NCBI GenBank assembly: GCA_965198855.1
Contig: CBDAPZ010000001.1
Span: forward strand, 1,364,001 to 1,428,000
Direction: 5' to 3'
DNA from: BOG-908 sp965198855
GTDB taxonomy: Bacteria > Pseudomonadota > Alphaproteobacteria > Acetobacterales > Acetobacteraceae
Length of the DNA: 64,000 nt
Part shown: one piece after another, positions 42,077 to 50,692 of the stretch
Numbering within the stretch: the first letter of the stretch is position 1
How the letters are laid out: every line of letters begins with the position of its first letter
The notes under the pieces: model-generated
Told to the model about the DNA's origin: nothing
The model's input: the letters and a program-made list of their open reading frames with translations, nothing else
Databases searched by the model: none
Program-made: the position numbers and the translations under genes

Positions 42077-43006
42077 TTGCAGACAAACGCAGTCGTTCTG
42101 AACGGCCCCGGGCAGCTCGATCTCCGCAGGCTCGACCTGACGCCACCTGGCGAAGAGGATGTGGTTGTCGATATCGCGTGGAGCGGGATCAGCACCGGCA
42201 CTGAGCGACTGCTTTACACCGGGAAGATGCCGAATTTTCCCGGCATGGGATATCCGCTTGTGCCCGGCTATGAATCAGCCGGCTTCGTCTCCGACGCAGG
42301 GAAAGAGTCCGGCGTGACTGTCGGACAGTTCGTCTTTGTCCCGGGGGCGAATTGCTACGGCGACATACGCGGCCTGTTTGGCGGTTCTGCCAGCCGCGTG
42401 GTGACGCGCGGAGCGCGTGTCGTAAAACTTCATGACTCGCTAGGCGAGAACGCAACCTTGCTGGCACTCGCGGCGACCGCGCAGCATGCTATTTCGGTCG
42501 GTGGCACGCCAGATCTCATCGTCGGCCATGGCACGCTGGGCCGTCTTCTCGCGCGGCTTGCGGTGCTCGCGGGTGGTTCGCCGGTCGTGTGGGAAAACAA
42601 TGCGTCACGGCAGGACGGTGCCGAGGGCTACAAGGCGATCGACCCGGCAGAGGATCCGCAGGGCCGTTATCGCACGATCATCGATGTGAGCGGCGACACT
42701 GCCTTGCTCGATACGCTGATCGGACGGCTGATGCCGAACGGCACAGTGGTGCTCGCGGGTTTCTACGACACCATCCATTTTGCTTTCCCACCCGCCTTCA
42801 TGCGCGAAGCACGGTTGCTGATCGCAGCACAGTGGCAACCGGCTGATCTCGCCTACGTCGTTTCCCACGCCGAAGCGGGCAGCCTCTCGCTGGAAAACCT
42901 GATTACCCATCGCCGACCGGCCGCGGACGCGGAGGACGCCTATCGCCTAGCGTTCTCCGATCCGTCCTGCCTGAAAATGAGCCTTGACTGGAGTGCCACA
43001 GCATGA
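42077..43006 (+). CDS. bchC: 2-desacetyl-2-hydroxyethyl bacteriochlorophyllide A dehydrogenase
   Basis: BchC oxidises the C-3 hydroxyethyl group to acetyl in bacteriochlorophyllide a synthesis. The 309-residue protein is a medium-chain dehydrogenase-like oxidoreductase: WSGISTGTERLLYTGKMP, VPGYESAGFV, VFVPGANCYGDIRGLFGGSA and VGHGTLGRLLARLAVLAG. Start is TTG 42077 with GGGAG six bases upstream. The tandem PpsR operators lie 40-85 bases before it. Its stop overlaps the bchX start (ATGA). Confidence 0.96.
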   Translation: MQTNAVVLNGPGQLDLRRLDLTPPGEEDVVVDIAWSGISTGTERLLYTGKMPNFPGMGYPLVPGYESAGFVSDAGKESGVTVGQFVFVPGANCYGDIRGLFGGSASRVVTRGARVVKLHDSLGENATLLALAATAQHAISVGGTPDLIVGHGTLGRLLARLAVLAGGSPVVWENNASRQDGAEGYKAIDPAEDPQGRYRTIIDVSGDTALLDTLIGRLMPNGTVVLAGFYDTIHFAFPPAFMREARLLIAAQWQPADLAYVVSHAEAGSLSLENLITHRRPAADAEDAYRLAFSDPSCLKMSLDWSATA

Positions 43007-44022
43007 ACGCACATGTCACACCGCCTGCACCCGCAACCGCGCAGACAAGCCTGGCGGAAGCACTGCGTGCCGAGGCAGCCATCGAGCCGGATGCGGTTTC
43101 TACCGCGCCTGCCAAGAAAGAAACGCAGGTCATCGCGATCTACGGGAAGGGCGGCATCGGCAAGAGTTTCACGCTCGCCAATCTCAGCTACATGATGGCG
43201 CAGCAAGGCAAGCGCGTGCTTCTGATCGGCTGCGACCCGAAAAGCGACACCACGTCGCTGCTGTTCGGCGGCCGCTCCTGCCCGACCATCATCGAGACGT
43301 CCTCGAAGAAGAAACTCGCCGGCGAGAGCGTTTCCATCGGCGATGTCTGCTTCAAGCGTGACGGCGTCTACGCGATGGAGCTGGGCGGGCCGGAAGTCGG
43401 GCGTGGCTGCGGCGGGCGCGGCATCATCCATGGTTTCGAGCTGTTGGAAAAACTTGGTTTCCACGAATGGGGTTTCGATTACGTCCTGCTCGACTTTTTA
43501 GGTGACGTGGTATGCGGCGGCTTCGGTCTGCCGATCGCGCGCGACATGTGCCAGAAAGTGATCGTCGTCGCCTCGAACGATCTGCAATCGCTCTATGTCG
43601 CCAACAACGTGTGCTCGGCGGTGGATTATTTCCGCAAGCTGGGCGGCAATGTCGGCGTCGCCGGCATGGTGATCAACAAGGATGACGGCACCGGCGAGGC
43701 GCAGGCCTTTGCGGATGCGGTGGGTATCCCGGTGCTTTCGGCCATTCCCGCCGACGACGATATCCGCAAGAAAAGCGCGAATTACGAGATCATCGGCACG
43801 CCGGGCGGACGTTGGGCACCGATGTTCGAGCAGTTAGCGCAGCAAGTTGCCGAGGCGCCGCCGGTGCGGCCGAACCCACTGACGCACGAAAACCTTCTTG
43901 GTCTGTTCAAGGGCGATGCCGTCGGCCGCAGCGTGGTACTGGTGCCGGCCACCGAGCAGGACATGTGCCCGGCAACCGTAAACACCAAGAAATCTCTCGA
44001 AGTGATTTACGAGGGCGTGTGA
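43003..44022 (+). CDS. bchX: Chlorophyllide a reductase iron protein subunit X
   Basis: BchX is the nitrogenase-like ATP-dependent electron donor to BchYZ, which reduces ring B of chlorophyllide a. The 339-residue protein has the P-loop GKGGIGKS at 48-55, CDPKSDTTSLLFGG, and the two cysteine regions GPEVGRGCGGRGI and GDVVCGGFGLPIA that hold the inter-subunit 4Fe-4S cluster. Its ATG overlaps bchC. It is distinguished from BchL by the long N-terminal extension and the bchY/bchZ neighbours. Confidence 0.97.
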   Translation: MNAHVTPPAPATAQTSLAEALRAEAAIEPDAVSTAPAKKETQVIAIYGKGGIGKSFTLANLSYMMAQQGKRVLLIGCDPKSDTTSLLFGGRSCPTIIETSSKKKLAGESVSIGDVCFKRDGVYAMELGGPEVGRGCGGRGIIHGFELLEKLGFHEWGFDYVLLDFLGDVVCGGFGLPIARDMCQKVIVVASNDLQSLYVANNVCSAVDYFRKLGGNVGVAGMVINKDDGTGEAQAFADAVGIPVLSAIPADDDIRKKSANYEIIGTPGGRWAPMFEQLAQQVAEAPPVRPNPLTHENLLGLFKGDAVGRSVVLVPATEQDMCPATVNTKKSLEVIYEGV

Positions 44023-44024
44023 GC

Positions 44025-45521
44025 ATGGATGGCTCCATCCCACCAGTGACCGATGCGGGCTGCCACGGCGGCCGAGAGCGGATGCTCGAGGCAGCACGCG
44101 CCGCTGGGAAGACCGAGGTCATAGACAGGCTGGTAGCGGATTACCCACGTGGCCCGCACGACCAACCACAATCCATGTGCCCGGCTTTCGGATCGCTACG
44201 CGTCGGGCTGCGCATGAAACGCGTCGCCACCATCCTTTCGGGCTCGGCCTGCTGCGTCTATGGACTTACCTTTACATCGCATTTTTACGGCGCCCGCCGC
44301 ACCGTGGGCTACGTGCCGTTCAATTCGGAATCCCTGGTCAAGGGCCAACTTTTCGAAGACATTCGCAATGCCGTCTACGAGACCGCGAAACCCGCAGATT
44401 ATGACGCGGTCGTGGTGATCAATCTTTGCGTGCCCACCGCCTCCGGTGTGCCGCTTGATCTTCTACCAAAGCAGATCGACGGCGTGCGTATCATCGGTAT
44501 CGACGTGCCTGGTTTCGGCGTGCCGACACATGCGGAAGCGAAGGATGTGCTGACCGGCGCGATGCTGAAATATGCACGCACCGAAGCCGAAAGCGGCCCT
44601 GTCGCGCGGCCGAAACACATCGACGACCGGCCGACCGTGGCGCTGATCGGCGAAATGTTTCCGGCGGACCCGCCAGGCATCGGCGCGCTGCTCGCACCCA
44701 TGGGCATGGCGGCCGCACCCTCCCTGCCCTGCCGCGAATGGCGCGATATGTACGCAGCGCTCGATTGCGACGTCGCTGCCGCCATACACCCGTTCTACAC
44801 CGCCTCGGTGCGTGAAATGCGCGCGGCCGGCAGGCCGGTTGTGGGATCGGCGCCGGTCGGTGTAGACGGAACGGCCGCTTGGCTCTCGGCCATTGGTGCT
44901 GCCGCCAACATCTCCGAGGCGAAGATCGACGCTGCCAAGGCGGCAGCTTTGCCGGCCATCCGTGCCGCGCTGGCGGCAAACCCGATCCGCGCACGGATCA
45001 CCTTGTCAGGGTATGAGGGCTCGGAACTTCTGGTCGCGCGCCTGCTGATCGAAGCCGGTGCGGAGATCCCTTATGTCGGCACTGCCTGCCCGCGCACCGA
45101 ATGGAGCGCTGCGGATCGCGACTGGCTCGAGCAGCGCGGCACGTTCGTCCAATACCGCACCTCGCTGGAGCAGGACATGGCGGCGATGCTTGATGTGCGG
45201 CCGGATCTCGCCGTCGGCACAACACCGCTGGTGCAGAAAGCCAAGGAGCTCGGCATCCCGGCGCTGTATTTCACGAACATGGTGTCTGCAAGGCCGCTTT
45301 TCGGCGCACCAGGCGCTGGCGCGCTTGCAGCCATCGTGGCCGCGCAGACAAAGGGCGTGAACCGGTTCTCGCGCATGGTGTCGTTCTTCGAAGGTGTGGG
45401 CACCGGACAAACCGCCGGCTACGGTTTTAAAGGAAAACCGGTCGAGCCGCCCGGCGCGCGTGACCGTATGCGCAAGGCCCGGCTTGCAAAAGCCAAAGCC
45501 CTCGAAGCGGTAGGGACTTAG
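44025..45521 (+). CDS. bchY: Chlorophyllide a reductase subunit Y
   Basis: BchY forms with BchZ the NifDK-like catalytic part of chlorophyllide a reductase. The 498-residue protein contains cluster-ligand regions SMCPAFGSLRVG, LSGSACCVYGLTF and INLCVPTASG, plus LSGYEGSELLVARLLIEAG. Translation starts at ATG 44025 (three bases after the bchX stop) or at the in-frame GTG 44019, which overlaps it. A longer open frame back to 43812 overlaps bchX and is not credible. Confidence 0.97.
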   Translation: MDGSIPPVTDAGCHGGRERMLEAARAAGKTEVIDRLVADYPRGPHDQPQSMCPAFGSLRVGLRMKRVATILSGSACCVYGLTFTSHFYGARRTVGYVPFNSESLVKGQLFEDIRNAVYETAKPADYDAVVVINLCVPTASGVPLDLLPKQIDGVRIIGIDVPGFGVPTHAEAKDVLTGAMLKYARTEAESGPVARPKHIDDRPTVALIGEMFPADPPGIGALLAPMGMAAAPSLPCREWRDMYAALDCDVAAAIHPFYTASVREMRAAGRPVVGSAPVGVDGTAAWLSAIGAAANISEAKIDAAKAAALPAIRAALAANPIRARITLSGYEGSELLVARLLIEAGAEIPYVGTACPRTEWSAADRDWLEQRGTFVQYRTSLEQDMAAMLDVRPDLAVGTTPLVQKAKELGIPALYFTNMVSARPLFGAPGAGALAAIVAAQTKGVNRFSRMVSFFEGVGTGQTAGYGFKGKPVEPPGARDRMRKARLAKAKALEAVGT

Positions 45522-45525
45522 CGCG

Positions 45526-46977
45526 ATGCTGGTGCTGGATCACGATCGTGCGGGCGGCTACTGGGGCGCCGTCTACGCGTTCACCGCCGTTCGTGGCCTG
45601 CGTGTGCTGATCGACGGCCCCGTAGGCTGCGAGAACCTGCCGGTGACTGCCGTGCTGCACTATACCGACGGCCTGCCGCCGCATGAACTGCCTGTCGCCG
45701 TCACCGGACTCTCGGAAGACAATCTTTCGATGGACGGCACCGAAGGGGCGATGCGCCGTGCGGCTGCCACCGGCGACCAGGATCTGCCGGCGGTCGTGGT
45801 GACCGGCAGCATTGCCGAGATGATCGGCGGCGGTGTGACGCCCGAGGGCAGCAATCTGCTACGGTTCATCCCGCGCACCATTGACGAGGACCAGTGGCAG
45901 GCAGCGGACCGCGCGATCTACTGGCTGTGGAGCGAGTTCGGCGCGAAGAAAAGCAAGATCAAGCCACGGCCTGAGCGTGCCGCCGGCGTGAAGCCGCGGG
46001 TGAACATCATTGGGCCGATCTACGGCACCTTCAACATGCCATCCGATCTTGCGGAGATACGCCGCCTGGTCGAAGGCGTCGGCTGTGAGATCAACCTGGT
46101 GTTCCCTCTCGGCTCGCATGTCGAGGACATTGCCAAACTGCCGGATGCCGATGTGAACATCTGCATGTATCGCGAGTTCGGCCGCAAACTCTGTGAAGCA
46201 CTGGACCGCCCCTACCTGCAGGCGCCGATCGGTATCTTCGCGACGACAAATTTTCTGCGCAGCCTCGGCGAACTGGCCGGGATCGATCCGGAGCCGTTCA
46301 TCGAGGCGGAGAAACACACCACCATCAAACCCATCTGGGATTTGTGGCGCAGTGTGACGCAGGATTTCTTTGCCACTGCCTCCTTCGCCATCGTGGCGAC
46401 GGAAACCTATGTGCGCGGGTTCAAGGTGTTCCTTGAGGAAGAGCTTGGAATTCCCTGCAGCTTCTCTTTCTCCCGTACAGCCGGCACGAAGCCCGACAAC
46501 GCAGCCGTCCGGCAGGCGTTGAAAACAACGCCGCCGCTCGTACTCTACGGTTCCTATAACGAACGCATGTATTCGGCTGAACTCGGCGGCCGCTGCATGT
46601 TCATCCCGGCGTCGTTCCCGGGCGCGGTCATCAGGCGCGCCACCGGCACACCCTATATGGGATATGCAGGTGCCACCTACATCGTTCAGGAATACTGCAA
46701 CGCCCTCTTCGATGCGCTGTTCCACATCCTTCCGCTCGGTACCGAGATGGACAAGATGGCGGCGACGCCGGCGCGCACTGAAGAATGGAACGCAGCCCCC
46801 TGGGACGATGATGCGCTGGCTCTGCTGGACGCGAAAGTCGAGAACGAGCCGTTCATCACGCGGATATCTGCTGCAAAACGCTTGCGCGATCGCGTCGAAG
46901 AACAGGCCAGAGCCGCTCGCGAAGGCCGCGTCTCCGCGGCGCGTGTGAGGCAGGCGCTGGAGGTCGTGACGGCATGA
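45526..46977 (+). CDS. bchZ: Chlorophyllide a reductase subunit Z
   Basis: BchZ is the second catalytic-component subunit of chlorophyllide a reductase. The 483-residue protein begins LVLDHDRAGGYWGAVYAFTA, keeps the cluster-ligand region DGPVGCENLPVTAVLHYTDG, then INIIGPIYGTFNMPSD-like sequence and the C-terminal BchZ tail with the DPR-like segment KVENEPFITRISAAKRLRD. It starts four bases after bchY. The gap to pufB (152 bases) carries a strong inverted repeat and probably an internal promoter or processing site. Confidence 0.97.
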   Translation: MLVLDHDRAGGYWGAVYAFTAVRGLRVLIDGPVGCENLPVTAVLHYTDGLPPHELPVAVTGLSEDNLSMDGTEGAMRRAAATGDQDLPAVVVTGSIAEMIGGGVTPEGSNLLRFIPRTIDEDQWQAADRAIYWLWSEFGAKKSKIKPRPERAAGVKPRVNIIGPIYGTFNMPSDLAEIRRLVEGVGCEINLVFPLGSHVEDIAKLPDADVNICMYREFGRKLCEALDRPYLQAPIGIFATTNFLRSLGELAGIDPEPFIEAEKHTTIKPIWDLWRSVTQDFFATASFAIVATETYVRGFKVFLEEELGIPCSFSFSRTAGTKPDNAAVRQALKTTPPLVLYGSYNERMYSAELGGRCMFIPASFPGAVIRRATGTPYMGYAGATYIVQEYCNALFDALFHILPLGTEMDKMAATPARTEEWNAAPWDDDALALLDAKVENEPFITRISAAKRLRDRVEEQARAAREGRVSAARVRQALEVVTA

Positions 46978-47032
46978 TCTCCACCAGAATTGGGCAAGGT
47001 TCAGGCGCTGCCTGCCTTGTTCCTCACTCACC

Positions 47033-47090
47033 GGCCGGGTTTCCCGGACGGCATACAACCCAGCCGGCGTTCGGCATGGGAAACCCGGCC
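47033..47090. promoter_or_regulatory. 13-bp perfect inverted repeat upstream of pufB
   Basis: GGCCGGGTTTCCC (47033-47045) and GGGAAACCCGGCC (47078-47090) are exact reverse complements with a 32-base loop, midway between bchZ and pufB. As RNA it would be a stable hairpin shielding the 5' end of puf mRNA; as DNA it could be a protein-binding site. No TGT-N12-ACA site is seen in this gap. Confidence 0.7.
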
Positions 47091-47129
47091 GCGCGGGATC
47101 AGCGCGGATTTGGACGGAGGTAGCAACAC

Positions 47130-47351
47130 ATGTCGGACGTCACGAGACGGCCCATTTCAGCTTCGGGGCTGACCGAAAGCGAAGCGAAAGAGTTCCACAG
47201 CATTTTTCTGACCAGTTTCATCGCCTTCACGGTTATCGCGATCATCGCGCATTTCCTCGTGTGGGAATGGAGGCCGTGGCTGCCTGGTCCGAATGGCTAC
47301 ACGACTTCGATGCTCGATGGCATCAACCTGGCCAAGTCGTTCCTGGCATAG
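47130..47351 (+). CDS. pufB: Light-harvesting LH1 beta polypeptide
   Basis: This 73-residue antenna protein has one membrane helix (about 24-44). His41 in IAHFLVWEWRPWLPG is the bacteriochlorophyll ligand; His23 is the second conserved histidine. It continues about 20 residues beyond the WRPWLPG motif where many LH1 beta chains stop within a few residues. GGAGG stands about eight bases before the ATG. pufA follows after 12 bases. Confidence 0.95.
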   Translation: MSDVTRRPISASGLTESEAKEFHSIFLTSFIAFTVIAIIAHFLVWEWRPWLPGPNGYTTSMLDGINLAKSFLA

Positions 47352-47363
47352 GAGGGAGCACGC

Positions 47364-47549
47364 ATGTTCCGTATTTGGCTGTTATTCGATCCGCGCCGCG
47401 TGCTCGTAGCGCTGTCGATTTTCCTGTTCGTGCTGGCAATCCTGATCCACTTCATCCTGCTCGGCACGGATCGTTTCAACTGGCTGGAAGGCCCGCATCA
47501 CGGCATGGTCGCCCAGCAATTGGCACCACTGCCGCCCGCGGCAAAATAG
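47364..47549 (+). CDS. pufA: Light-harvesting LH1 alpha polypeptide
   Basis: This 61-residue antenna protein begins MFRIWLLFDPRRVLVALSIF, has one membrane helix (about 13-35) with His29 (LIHFILLGTDRFNWL) as bacteriochlorophyll ligand, and a hydrophilic C terminus. GGAGGG precedes the ATG. It pairs with PufB to make the LH1 ring around the reaction centre. Confidence 0.96.
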   Translation: MFRIWLLFDPRRVLVALSIFLFVLAILIHFILLGTDRFNWLEGPHHGMVAQQLAPLPPAAK

Positions 47550-47551
47550 CC

Positions 47552-47600
47552 TGCCTTCGGCGGCGGCGGCCTTCACACCGGGCAGCCGTCGCCGAAAGCC
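47552..47600 (+). promoter_or_regulatory. pufA-pufL intercistronic mRNA hairpin
   Basis: The arms at 47552-47567 and 47585-47600 pair over about 15 bases with one mismatch and one G-U. In Rhodobacter a hairpin at this place protects pufBA mRNA from 3' decay and raises antenna over reaction-centre levels; the same role is inferred here. Confidence 0.7.
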
Positions 47601-47663
47601 TGGCTGCGCTTTGACCGCGCGGCAGAAGGCGATGTTTAGGTTTTCGACCTGGAGGGTCAGTCG

Positions 47664-48488
47664 ATGGCTATGCTGAATTTCGAGGCCAAATACCGCGTGC
47701 GGGGCGGCACCCTGCTCGGCGGTGATCTGTTTGATTTCTGGATCGGCCCCTTCTATGTCGGGTTCTTTGGCGTCACCACCATCTTCTTCGCCACGCTCGG
47801 CACCGCACTGATCCTCTATGGTGCTGCACTGGGCGGCGTGTGGAATGTCTGGCGGATCAATATTGCCCCACCCGACCTTAGCTACGGGCTCGGTCTTGCA
47901 CCTCTCAAGGAGGGCGGGCTGTGGCAGGTGATCACCGTTTGTGCGCTGGGCGCCTTCTGTTCCTGGGCGCTCCGGCAGGTGGAGATTTCGCGAAAGCTTG
48001 GCATGGGGCTGCATGTTCCCTTTGCCTTCAGTGTCGCAATCTTCGCGTATTTCGCGCTCGAGGTGATCCGCCCCGTGCTGATGGGCGCCTGGGGTTATGG
48101 TTTCCCCTACGGCATCCTCAGCCATCTCGATTGGGTGTCGAACACCGGCTACCAGTATCTCCATTTCCACTATAACCCCGCGCATATGCTTGCGGTTTCG
48201 TTCTTCTTCACCACCACGCTTGCACTTTCGCTGCACGGCTCGCTTGTTCTCTCCGCCGCCAATCCGCCGAAAGGCGAGGTGATGAAGACCGCCGAACACG
48301 AGAACACTTTTTTCCGCGACCTCATCGGCTACTCCATCGGCACGCTGGGCATCCATCGCCTCGGACTCTTCCTGGCACTGTCGGCAGGTTTCTGGAGTGC
48401 GGTCTGCATCATCATCAGCGGTCCGTTCTGGACGGCCGGCTGGCCGGAATGGTGGAACTGGTGGCTGAACCTGCCGATCTGGCATTGA
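47664..48488 (+). CDS. pufL: Photosynthetic reaction centre L subunit
   Basis: This 274-residue integral membrane protein has five helices and binds half of the reaction-centre pigments. Ligands are found at expected places (numbers include Met): His154 and His174 (bacteriochlorophylls), His169 (equivalent to L168, hydrogen-bond donor to the special pair), His191 and the His in GTLGIHRLG (non-haem iron). In Acidiphilium L168 is Glu, associated with Zn-bacteriochlorophyll; here it is His (YLHFHYNPAHM). GGAGG stands eight bases before the ATG. Confidence 0.98.
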   Translation: MAMLNFEAKYRVRGGTLLGGDLFDFWIGPFYVGFFGVTTIFFATLGTALILYGAALGGVWNVWRINIAPPDLSYGLGLAPLKEGGLWQVITVCALGAFCSWALRQVEISRKLGMGLHVPFAFSVAIFAYFALEVIRPVLMGAWGYGFPYGILSHLDWVSNTGYQYLHFHYNPAHMLAVSFFFTTTLALSLHGSLVLSAANPPKGEVMKTAEHENTFFRDLIGYSIGTLGIHRLGLFLALSAGFWSAVCIIISGPFWTAGWPEWWNWWLNLPIWH

Positions 48489-48526
48489 CATAGAAAAAAC
48501 GGTCCCGAACCGGAGGATCCGCCAAC

Positions 48527-49507
48527 ATGGCCGAATATCAAAACATCTTTACACGACTGCAGGTACGCGGCCCGCTCTATGCTGGCTCGCCGATGGACTC
48601 CCGCGGGCCTTTCACCAGGGTTGGCGCGCCAGGCTTCAGCCACCTGGCCGGCCGTTTCGGCGACGCGCAGATCGGGCCGATTTATCTCGGCACGCTGGGG
48701 CTTCTCTCCCTGATCTGCGGCTTCGTCGCTTTCGAGATCATCGGGCTGAACATGTGGGCCTCGGTCAACTGGGATCCGGTGCAGTTCGTCAGGCAGCTTC
48801 CCTGGCTGGCGCTTGAGCCGCCGGCGCCGGCCTACGGGCTGCATTTCCCACCACTCGCACAAGGCGGATGGTGGCTGATGGCGGGTTTCTTCCTGACCAC
48901 ATCTATCCTGCTCTGGTGGGCCCGTGTTTATCGCCGCGCACGTGCGCTGGGTCTGGGGTCGCACACTGCCTGGGCGTTCGGCGCAGCCATCTGGCTGTAT
49001 CTGGTGCTCGGGTTCATTCGCCCGCTGCTCGTCGGCAGCTGGTCGGAGGCAGTACCATTCGGCATCTTCCCGCATCTCGACTGGACGGCCGCCTTCTCCC
49101 TTCGTTACGGCAATTTGTTCTACAACCCGTTCCACATGCTCTCGATCGTGTTCCTCTATGGCTCCACCTTGCTGTTCGCCATGCATGCAGCCACCGTGCT
49201 CGCCACCAGCCGCTTCGGTGCAGAGCGCGAACTGGAGCAGATCATCGATCGCGGCACCGCGTTCGAGCGCGGCGGTCTATTCTGGCGCTGGACGATGGGC
49301 TTCAATGCCACGGCAGAATCCATCCATCGCTGGGCCTGGTGGTTCGCCGTGCTGTGCCCGCTCTCCGGCGGTGTCGGCATCCTGCTCACCGGCACAGTTG
49401 TCGATAATTGGTATCTTTGGGGCCAGCATCACGGGTTAGTGCCGGTCTATCCTCCGACCTGGGGCCCGGTCGTCGATCCCGCCACCCTTCCGGGAGCACC
49501 ACAATGA
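48527..49507 (+). CDS. pufM: Photosynthetic reaction centre M subunit
   Basis: This 326-residue partner of PufL has conserved His183 (FPHLDW), His203 (NPFHM), Tyr211 (equivalent to M210, important for the rate of charge separation), His220 and His267 (SIHRWAWW). The C terminus is extended past the last helix (HHGLVPVYPPTWGPVVDP), as in reaction centres that bind a cytochrome subunit. Its stop overlaps the pufC start (ATGA). Confidence 0.98.
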   Translation: MAEYQNIFTRLQVRGPLYAGSPMDSRGPFTRVGAPGFSHLAGRFGDAQIGPIYLGTLGLLSLICGFVAFEIIGLNMWASVNWDPVQFVRQLPWLALEPPAPAYGLHFPPLAQGGWWLMAGFFLTTSILLWWARVYRRARALGLGSHTAWAFGAAIWLYLVLGFIRPLLVGSWSEAVPFGIFPHLDWTAAFSLRYGNLFYNPFHMLSIVFLYGSTLLFAMHAATVLATSRFGAERELEQIIDRGTAFERGGLFWRWTMGFNATAESIHRWAWWFAVLCPLSGGVGILLTGTVVDNWYLWGQHHGLVPVYPPTWGPVVDPATLPGAPQ

Positions 49508-50610
49508 GCGATCACATGGGGAAAGGCATCGCCTATGCGGCGGCGCTGATAGGTGTCACTGCCGGCACCATGGTGGCCATCGCAACACTGTCGCCGATGA
49601 CGCATCCGCCGGTCATTGGTATCCAGAATGGCTTCCGCGGCACCGGGCAAGACACGCTCTACACGCCGGCGAAACTGGCGGTGCTGACAGCGCAGGCGAA
49701 AGTGCCCGGCGTGCTGCCGCCGGCGAGCAGCGAGGGCGTGAAAGCCGCAGTTGCCTACAAGAATGTCAAGGTTCTGGGCGATCTCAGTGTCGCGCAGTTC
49801 ACCCGGCTGATGGTGTCGATCACGGGCTGGGTGGCGCCGAAGCAAGGCTGCGCCTATTGCCACAACGTGGCGAACATGGCGGACGATACGAACTACACCA
49901 AAGTCGTGGCGCGTCGGATGATACAGATGACGCAGAACATAAACGGCAATTGGCAGAGCCACGTGAAAGCGACAGGTGTCACCTGCTACACCTGCCATGG
50001 CGGCAATCCCGTGCCAAAAAATGTCTTCTATACCAATCCCGGGCCTGAGGCGGCGGGGGGGCTGCTGGAAACCCACACCGGCATGGCGCATCCGACGGCG
50101 ATTGCCGGGGCGACATCTCTCCCCTTCGATGCACTGACGCCATATCTCGAGCAGGGACAAAATATCCGTGTGCAGAGCCAGACAGCTTTGCCGGTCGATG
50201 ACATGGCATCGATAAAGCAGACCGAGTGGACCTATTCGCTGATGGTGATGATGGCGGAATCGCTCGGTGTGAACTGCACCTATTGCCACAACACGCGTGC
50301 ATTCGGCGACTGGTCACTGAGCACACCCGCGCGGGTGACAGCCTGGTATGGTATCCGGATGAACCGTGACATCAACGTGAATTATCTTGATCCGCTGAAC
50401 AACGTGTTCCCCGCCTATCGCAAGGGTGTCACCGGCGACAGCCCGAAAGTCTATTGTGCCACCTGCCATCAGGGTGTTTACAAACCACTTTTTGGCGTAA
50501 GCATGCTGAGCACCTTCCCCGAGCTGAAAGGCCCGCCGAAGGCTCAGGCTGCCGCAGCGGCCCCTCCGCCGGTTCCGGAACCATCAGCACCCGCCGCCCC
50601 GCCGCAATAA
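49504..50610 (+). CDS. pufC: Reaction-centre tetrahaem cytochrome c subunit
   Basis: PufC re-reduces the oxidised special pair from the periplasmic side. The 368-residue protein has four CxxCH haem sites: CAYCH 116-120, CYTCH 161-165, CTYCH 258-262 and CATCH 318-322. A hydrophobic stretch at about 9-30 directs export. No lipobox cysteine is present near it, so it is probably held by an uncleaved helix rather than by lipid as in Blastochloris. The C terminus is Pro/Ala-rich. It is the last puf gene. Confidence 0.96.
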   Translation: MSDHMGKGIAYAAALIGVTAGTMVAIATLSPMTHPPVIGIQNGFRGTGQDTLYTPAKLAVLTAQAKVPGVLPPASSEGVKAAVAYKNVKVLGDLSVAQFTRLMVSITGWVAPKQGCAYCHNVANMADDTNYTKVVARRMIQMTQNINGNWQSHVKATGVTCYTCHGGNPVPKNVFYTNPGPEAAGGLLETHTGMAHPTAIAGATSLPFDALTPYLEQGQNIRVQSQTALPVDDMASIKQTEWTYSLMVMMAESLGVNCTYCHNTRAFGDWSLSTPARVTAWYGIRMNRDINVNYLDPLNNVFPAYRKGVTGDSPKVYCATCHQGVYKPLFGVSMLSTFPELKGPPKAQAAAAAPPPVPEPSAPAAPPQ

Positions 50611-50629
50611 TGCCGTAGGGTTCGGAGGG

Positions 50630-50670
50630 CTTGGGGGGATCTTCGCGGCGCACGCGCTGCGCCCCCCAAG
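50630..50670 (+). terminator. Candidate terminator after pufC
   Basis: CTTGGGGGG (50630-50638) and CCCCCCAAG (50662-50670) form a nine-base stem whose loop can fold further (CGCGGCGCACGCGCTGCGCC). It lacks a clear T run. It is placed between pufC and the convergent methyltransferase gene, so it could serve either strand. Confidence 0.55.
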
Positions 50671-50692
50671 GCGCAGTCTCTCCCAATCTTTC

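Noticed and set aside
47664..49507. Assignment of the window to Acidiphilium
   Set aside because: The Glu at L168 that marks Acidiphilium reaction centres is absent; the residue is His.
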